A DNA stretch of 6,460 nt. It comes from Pediococcus sp. Lineage in GTDB: Bacteria; Bacillota; Bacilli; Lactobacillales; Lactobacillaceae. The DNA lies in assembly GCA_022712335.1 (NCBI GenBank), contig JALAGR010000046.1:1-6460 (forward strand). The letters run 5' to 3'. A model generated the notes under the pieces. That model made no database searches. It had not been told where the DNA came from and saw only the letters and a program-made list of their open reading frames with translations. The position numbers were made by a program, and so were the translations under genes. The number at the start of each line of letters is the position of its first letter. The first letter of the stretch is position 1. This document shows positions 1 to 3,976 of this stretch, one piece after another.

Positions 1-465
1 AAAGTTCGAATGGAAAAATTCAAAGAACGCCAACCTGATCAACTGTCTGGGGGACAAAAGCAACGAGTTGCAATTGCCGGTGTTTTAGCTTCTAAACCAG
101 AAATTATTGTTTTAGATGAAGCTACGAGTATGCTTGATCCGCAAGGACGCCATGAAATAATAAATTTAATCAATGAAATTCATCAAGAAAATGACATTAC
201 AGTTATTTCTATTACTCATGATGTGAGTGAAGCGATGCTTTCCGACCACGTTGTGGTTTTAAACGACGGAAAAGTGGTTAAAACAGGGGAACCTGAAGAA
301 GTGTTTAACGATAATGAAATGATTAAATTGACTGGTTTAGAGCAGCCATTTAGTGCACATTTATTTGATGCGTTGGTTGATCAAGGCATTAATCCTCCGA
401 TAGAGCTACGAATGAATGAAAATGATTTGGAGGAATGGCTATGTCAATATCTTTTAATAGTGTAG
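1..465 (+). CDS. ecfA1: Energy-coupling factor transporter ATPase EcfA1, 3' part (5' end outside window)
   Basis: The reading frame is open from base 1 to the TAG at 463-465, giving 154 residues. Full EcfA1 proteins are about 280 residues, so roughly the first 125, with Walker A and the Q-loop, lie upstream. Seen in fragment numbering: ABC signature LSGGQ at 15-19, Walker B IIVLDE at 35-40 with catalytic Glu40, D-loop SMLD at 43-46, and H-loop His73 in ITHD. Known of the family: EcfA1 and EcfA2 form a cytoplasmic ATPase heterodimer that binds the membrane protein EcfT and powers uptake of vitamins or metals through exchangeable S proteins. The DEATS form of Walker B and position before ecfA2 favour EcfA1 over EcfA2. 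The ATG at position 10 is internal: the frame continues upstream and no ribosome binding site precedes it. The 3' end overlaps ecfA2 by 25 bp, suggesting translational coupling. Confidence 0.95.
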   Translation, partial: KVRMEKFKERQPDQLSGGQKQRVAIAGVLASKPEIIVLDEATSMLDPQGRHEIINLINEIHQENDITVISITHDVSEAMLSDHVVVLNDGKVVKTGEPEEVFNDNEMIKLTGLEQPFSAHLFDALVDQGINPPIELRMNENDLEEWLCQYLLIV

Positions 466-1310
466 ATTTTATTTATCAAGCACATACCCCGTTTGAAAAT
501 CTATCTTTAAAAAACATTAATTTAACGATTCCTGACGGCTCATATACGGCTATTATTGGGCATACTGGAAGTGGAAAATCGACGCTGATTCAGCATGTTA
601 ATGGTCTTTTAAGGCCAACGAACGGAACAGTTGATGTTGATGGACAGGTAATTAAATCAGATACTAAAAATAAACAACTGGTCCAATTACGTCAGCATGT
701 TGGCATTGTTTTCCAGTTTCCTGAGAGCCAATTATTTGCCGAAACAGTAATCGATGATGTTAAATTTGGACCATTAAATTTTGGAGTGTCTGACACAGAA
801 GCTGATCAACGTGCCAAAGACGCTCTAAAAAAAGTCAAATTACCCGAAGAATTTTGGGAAAAATCACCCTTCGAATTATCTGGTGGTCAAATGCGTCGAG
901 TCGCTATTGCTGGTGTCCTTGCAACTAATCCTAAAATCCTAATCCTAGATGAACCAACAGCGGGCTTAGATCCACAAGGAAGAAATGAAATGATGGAGCT
1001 CTTTAGGGAACTACATCATAGTGAGCAGTTGACGATTATATTAGTGACCCACCAAATGGACGATGTAGCAAGTTATGCAGATAACGTGGTTGTGATGGAC
1101 GATGGCCAGATTGCTAAAAACGGCACACCCGTTGATGTATTTAGTGATACTAAATGGCTACTAGAGCATCAATTAGGATTACCTAAAGCTGCTAGTTTTG
1201 CTAGTTCGCTCTCGGATAAGGGAGTTAAATTTAGTGAAATTCCACTTGATATCAATAATTTGGTTCAAGAAATCGTTGATATTAAAGATAGGGGGCTAAA
1301 CAATGAATAA
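441..1310 (+). CDS. ecfA2: Energy-coupling factor transporter ATPase EcfA2
   Basis: Complete ABC ATPase of 289 residues, the second nucleotide-binding subunit of the ECF importer core. Seen: Walker A GHTGSGKST at 40-48, Q-loop Gln92 in VFQFPE, signature LSGGQ at 146-150, Walker B ILILDE at 166-171 with Glu171, D-loop AGLD, and H-loop His204 in VTHQ. The C-terminal part after about 235 is the region that in this family contributes to dimerisation. Start choice: an in-frame ATG at 435 lies only 1 nt after GGAGG (429-433), too close to be used, whereas the ATG at 441 sits 7 nt after it, so 441 is preferred (protein begins MSISF). The gene starts inside ecfA1 and overlaps ecfT by 8 bp, as expected for a stoichiometric complex. 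All ATPase motifs are intact. Confidence 0.96.
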   Translation: MSISFNSVDFIYQAHTPFENLSLKNINLTIPDGSYTAIIGHTGSGKSTLIQHVNGLLRPTNGTVDVDGQVIKSDTKNKQLVQLRQHVGIVFQFPESQLFAETVIDDVKFGPLNFGVSDTEADQRAKDALKKVKLPEEFWEKSPFELSGGQMRRVAIAGVLATNPKILILDEPTAGLDPQGRNEMMELFRELHHSEQLTIILVTHQMDDVASYADNVVVMDDGQIAKNGTPVDVFSDTKWLLEHQLGLPKAASFASSLSDKGVKFSEIPLDINNLVQEIVDIKDRGLNNE

Positions 1311-2103
1311 AATTTTATTCGGACGTTATGTTCCTGGAAAGTCGTTTATCCATCGAATGGATCCAAGGGCAAAGCTCATTTTAAGTTTGCTATATATTGT
1401 GGCTGTTTTCATGTCGAATTCATGGTTAGCATACGGAGTTAGCTTTATTGTTGCGCTAATCATTATTGCTTCTTCAGGAATTGCCCCTAAATTCTTCTGG
1501 GACGGCGTTAAGCCGTTGATTGGAGTAATTCTACTAACGGTAGTAATTCAAGTCTTCTTCGGTGTCGGAGGGCATGTTTATTGGCACTGGGGAATCTTGT
1601 CGATTACAAGTAATGGATTATTGAACGCAATTTATATAGCAATTCGATTTGTATTAATTATTCTTGTATCGACGGTACTAACACTATCAACGTCACCTTT
1701 ACAAATATCTGGAGCAATTGAATCATTGTTTATGCCACTTAAAAAAATTCACTTCCCAGTTTATGAAATGGCATTGATGTTGTCGATTGCATTAAGATTT
1801 GTACCAACCTTAATTGATGAAACCGAGAAGATTCTCAATGCACAGCGTTCCAGAGGAGCTAATTTTAGTTCAGGGTCAATTATGGCTAGATTGAAAAAAT
1901 TAGTTTCAATTTTAATTCCACTTTTTGAAAGTGCATTTAATCGCGCTGAAGAATTAGCTACAGCAATGGAATCACGTGGATATCAGGGCGGCGAAGGTCG
2001 CAGTAAATATCGAGTTTTAAATTATACAAAAAATGACATAGTAGGTTCGGTCTTCATGATTTTTGCTACGGCATTGATTATGATCCTCAGAAATTGGAGT
2101 TAG
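1303..2103 (+). CDS. ecfT: Energy-coupling factor transporter transmembrane subunit EcfT
   Basis: Integral membrane protein of 266 residues, the normal size for EcfT. Hydrophobic segments are visible at about 25-42, 44-60, 70-90, 108-128 and 244-263, with an amphipathic stretch around 150-170. Two short SRG motifs, at 183-185 (AQRSRGA) and 224-226 (MESRGY), match the paired Arg-containing coupling motifs by which EcfT docks onto grooves of the two EcfA subunits. Known role: the scaffold that binds an S protein and transmits ATP-driven movement, toppling S in the membrane to release its vitamin or cofactor. The ATG at 1303 lies inside the end of ecfA2 and follows AGGGGG (1290-1295) by 7 nt. 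No S-component gene is adjacent, so this looks like a shared module whose S proteins are encoded elsewhere, and substrate cannot be read from this window. Confidence 0.95.
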   Translation: MNKILFGRYVPGKSFIHRMDPRAKLILSLLYIVAVFMSNSWLAYGVSFIVALIIIASSGIAPKFFWDGVKPLIGVILLTVVIQVFFGVGGHVYWHWGILSITSNGLLNAIYIAIRFVLIILVSTVLTLSTSPLQISGAIESLFMPLKKIHFPVYEMALMLSIALRFVPTLIDETEKILNAQRSRGANFSSGSIMARLKKLVSILIPLFESAFNRAEELATAMESRGYQGGEGRSKYRVLNYTKNDIVGSVFMIFATALIMILRNWS

Positions 2104-2105
2104 TA

Positions 2106-2852
2106 ATGCGATATAAAATTATATTAGCCTATGATGGGACTAATTTTGCTGGATTTCAAATGCAGCCTAATCAACGGACTGTGGAAGGTGTTCTAAAAAG
2201 AATCGTTAATAAGATTGCTAAAAATCCAACACCAGAAATATCGGTTTATGGCTCAGGACGAACGGACGCCGGTGTGCATGCTTTAGGACAAGTCGTTCAT
2301 TTTGATTTACCGATCGAAATGCCAGAAAGAAGTATGTTGCATGCGTTGAATAGCCAGTTGCCATTAGATATGCAAGTTAAAAAGGTTGAGATCGTTGATG
2401 AAAATTTCCATGCGCGATTTACGACACATGGGAAAAAATATCAATATCGAATGGCTTTGGGACAATTTGTAGATCCGTTCAAAAGGAACTATACTGGACA
2501 CTGGAAATTCCCAATTAATATTGATTTGATACAAGATGCAATTAAAGATTTAGAAGGAACACATGATTTTTCAAGCTTTGTCGCATCGGGAAGCACGGTC
2601 AAAGATCATGTTCGAACAATCTATGAAGCTAAAGCTTGGAAAGATGAAAAACAAAACGAAATTGTGTTTGAATTCTACGGCAATGGCTTCCTGTATAACA
2701 TGGTTCGAATCATGGTGGCAGTATTAGTTGAAATAGGTAGCAAACGCCGTCCAGCGGACGATATACCTCGTCTTTTCGAAGTTAAAGATCGCGACCAAGC
2801 TCGAGGGACGGCACCCGCAAGTGGGCTATATTTAAAAGAAGTAGATTATTAG
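2106..2852 (+). CDS. truA: tRNA pseudouridine(38-40) synthase TruA
   Basis: A 248-residue protein of the TruA family, which isomerises uridine to pseudouridine at positions 38-40 of the anticodon stem-loop of many tRNAs. Seen: N-terminal [13 protein letters not shown], the catalytic loop [13 protein letters not shown] with nucleophile Asp54, FHARF at 101-105, the KKYQYR strand at 110-115 with the conserved Tyr112, and the C-terminal half with NGFLYNMVR at 193-201 and [10 protein letters not shown] at 234-243. Length and motif order are typical. Start choice: an in-frame TTG at 2094 is really part of the Shine-Dalgarno TTGGAG (2094-2099), so the ATG at 2106, 6 nt after it, is the start. It lies 2 bp after the ecfT stop, and no hairpin terminator or promoter separates them, so it is probably the last gene of the ecf transcription unit. 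This ecf-truA linkage is common in Bacilli. Confidence 0.97.
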   Translation: MRYKIILAYDGTNFAGFQMQPNQRTVEGVLKRIVNKIAKNPTPEISVYGSGRTDAGVHALGQVVHFDLPIEMPERSMLHALNSQLPLDMQVKKVEIVDENFHARFTTHGKKYQYRMALGQFVDPFKRNYTGHWKFPINIDLIQDAIKDLEGTHDFSSFVASGSTVKDHVRTIYEAKAWKDEKQNEIVFEFYGNGFLYNMVRIMVAVLVEIGSKRRPADDIPRLFEVKDRDQARGTAPASGLYLKEVDY

Positions 2853-2860
2853 ATTTTTGA

Positions 2861-2889
2861 TTGACTTTAATAGGGACTGTTAATATAAT
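2861..2889 (+). promoter_or_regulatory. Sigma-A-type promoter for rplM-rpsI
   Basis: TTGACT at 2861-2866 and a perfect TATAAT at 2884-2889 are separated by exactly 17 nt, the ideal vegetative promoter geometry. It starts 8 bp after the truA stop. Transcription would begin near 2895-2898, which places a leader of about 80 nt before rplM. It lets the two ribosomal protein genes be transcribed at high level independently of the ecf-truA unit. The start site is inferred from spacing. Confidence 0.88.
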
Positions 2890-2895
2890 GGAAGT

Positions 2896-2977
2896 TGGTA
2901 TTGTTTACCTCCACAAAATAAGCCCCGGAAACTTATTAAAGTTGAGTTAAACAAAACAGAAATTGGAGGAAATTCAA
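2896..2977 (+). promoter_or_regulatory. Structured 5' leader of rplM, L13-leader-like
   Basis: The transcribed leader folds by eye into a long stem: TTGTTTA (2901-2907) pairs with TAAACAA (2948-2954), and after a C/T mismatch CTC (2909-2911) pairs with GAG (2944-2946). Inside it AATAAG (2917-2922) pairs perfectly with CTTATT (2932-2937), closing a 9-nt loop CCCCGGAAA. Known: many Bacillota have an L13 leader (Rfam L13_leader) before rplM-rpsI that is thought to mediate feedback by L13. Position and fold agree with that class, but I cannot score the covariance model here. Segment CCTCCA (2908-2913) is also complementary to the rplM ribosome binding site TGGAGG (2964-2969), offering an alternative, repressing pairing. 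No run of T follows the stem, so control at translation initiation seems likelier than transcription termination. Confidence 0.72.
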
Positions 2978-3421
2978 GTGCGTACAACATATTTGGCTAA
3001 ACCAGGTGAAGTAGAACGTAAATGGTACATCGTTGATGCTACAGACATTCCTTTGGGACGTCTTTCAACAGTAGTTGCATCTATTTTGCGTGGTAAGAAC
3101 AAACCAACATTCACTCCTAATGTGGATACAGGTGACTTCGTTATCGTTATCAATGCTGAAAAAATTAAATTAACTGGTCGTAAGGCTACTGGTAAGATTT
3201 ACTACCATCATACATTACATCCAGGTGGTATTAAGTCTAAGACTGCTGGTGAAATGCGTGAAAAGACACCTGAACGTTTGATTGAAACATCCGTTAAGGG
3301 TATGCTTCCACACAACACTCTTGGTCGCAAGCAAGGTATGAAGTTGCATGTATATGCAGGTTCAGAACATACACAACAAGCTCAAAATCCAGAAAAGCTT
3401 GACATCACGAACTTAATTTAA
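2978..3421 (+). CDS. rplM: 50S ribosomal protein L13
   Basis: A 147-residue protein matching L13 in length and sequence throughout: [16 protein letters not shown] at the N-terminus, [53 protein letters not shown] and the L13 signature region [13 protein letters not shown] at 106-118 running into [10 protein letters not shown]13 is an early-assembly protein of the large subunit that binds 23S rRNA. The start is GTG at 2978, 8 nt after GGAGG (2965-2969). An in-frame TTG at 2963 overlaps that ribosome binding site and would add five residues unlike any L13 N-terminus, so it is rejected. It is the first gene of the rplM-rpsI operon, behind its own promoter and structured leader, and rpsI follows after 14 bp. 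Confidence 0.98.
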   Translation: MRTTYLAKPGEVERKWYIVDATDIPLGRLSTVVASILRGKNKPTFTPNVDTGDFVIVINAEKIKLTGRKATGKIYYHHTLHPGGIKSKTAGEMREKTPERLIETSVKGMLPHNTLGRKQGMKLHVYAGSEHTQQAQNPEKLDITNLI

Positions 3422-3435
3422 GGAGGAATTGAATT

Positions 3436-3828
3436 TTGGCTGAAGCACAATATCGCGGCACTGGCCGTCGTAAAAACTCCGTTGCTCGTGTACGTCTTGT
3501 ACCGGGAACCGGTAATATCACAGTAAATGATCGTCCAATCGAAGAATACATTCCATTTGCAAACTTACGTCAAGTAGTTTTACAACCATTTGGTGTAACT
3601 GAAACAAACGGTAACTATGACGTTATTGCTAACGTTAATGGTGGTGGATTCTCAGGACAATCTGGAGCTATCCGTCATGGTATCGCTCGTGCACTTTTGG
3701 ATGTTGATCCTGATTTCCGTGCACCTTTGAAGAAAGCTGGTCTTCTTACACGTGACCCTCGTATGAAGGAACGTAAGAAATACGGTCTTAAGAAAGCTCG
3801 TAAAGCAGCTCAATTCTCAAAACGTTAA
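3436..3828 (+). CDS. rpsI: 30S ribosomal protein S9
   Basis: A 130-residue protein, the exact usual length for S9 in Bacilli. Seen: [20 protein letters not shown] at 5-24, the S9 signature [19 protein letters not shown] at 69-87, [21 protein letters not shown], and the C-terminal tail QFSKR. In the 30S subunit that basic tail reaches into the P site and touches the tRNA anticodon loop, and it is intact. Translation starts at TTG (3436), 8 nt after a strong AGGAGGA (3421-3427) whose first A is the last base of the rplM stop codon. This makes rplM and rpsI tightly linked, with matched production of L13 and S9. A rho-independent terminator follows 20 bp after the stop. Confidence 0.98.
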   Translation: MAEAQYRGTGRRKNSVARVRLVPGTGNITVNDRPIEEYIPFANLRQVVLQPFGVTETNGNYDVIANVNGGGFSGQSGAIRHGIARALLDVDPDFRAPLKKAGLLTRDPRMKERKKYGLKKARKAAQFSKR

Positions 3829-3848
3829 TATTTATATTTACGTTCAAA

Positions 3849-3876
3849 ACACTTTCCTTTTGGAAGGTGTTTTTTT
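3849..3876 (+). terminator. Rho-independent terminator of rplM-rpsI
   Basis: ACACTTTCC (3849-3857) pairs with GGAAGGTGT (3862-3870) across a TTTT loop, a 9-bp stem with one T-G wobble. It is followed by a run of seven T (3870-3876, the first being in the stem), and the upstream AAA (3846-3848) can extend the stem. Distance from the rpsI stop and orientation fit termination of the ribosomal protein operon. Confidence 0.9.
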
Positions 3877-3908
3877 GTGCAATCGATTTAGTAGATATGC
3901 TATAGAGC

Positions 3909-3957
3909 AAAAAAGGAACCTAATGAGTTGTATTGCGACTCAGTAGGTTCCTTTTTT
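3909..3957. terminator. Bidirectional terminator between convergent genes
   Basis: A 14-bp perfect stem, AAAAAAGGAACCTA (3909-3922) with TAGGTTCCTTTTTT (3944-3957), continues after an A/G mismatch with TGAGT (3924-3928) pairing ACTCA (3938-3942), then T-G and G-C, closing loop TATTG (3931-3935). The A run on one side and T run on the other make it a U-tract terminator in both directions. On the minus strand it lies 19 bp past the stop of the surface protein gene and is probably its main terminator. On the plus strand it backs up the rpsI terminator. Confidence 0.9.
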
Positions 3958-3976
3958 ATATTATTGAAATTTGGTG

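Noticed and set aside
10..12. ATG as the start of the first gene
   Set aside because: The frame is open to base 1, no ribosome binding site precedes it, and EcfA1 needs about 125 more N-terminal residues including Walker A. It is an internal Met.
3877..3908. Possible small RNA or promoter between the two terminators
   Set aside because: The 32 bases contain no -35/-10 pair with sensible spacing and no additional hairpin; I see nothing supportable there.
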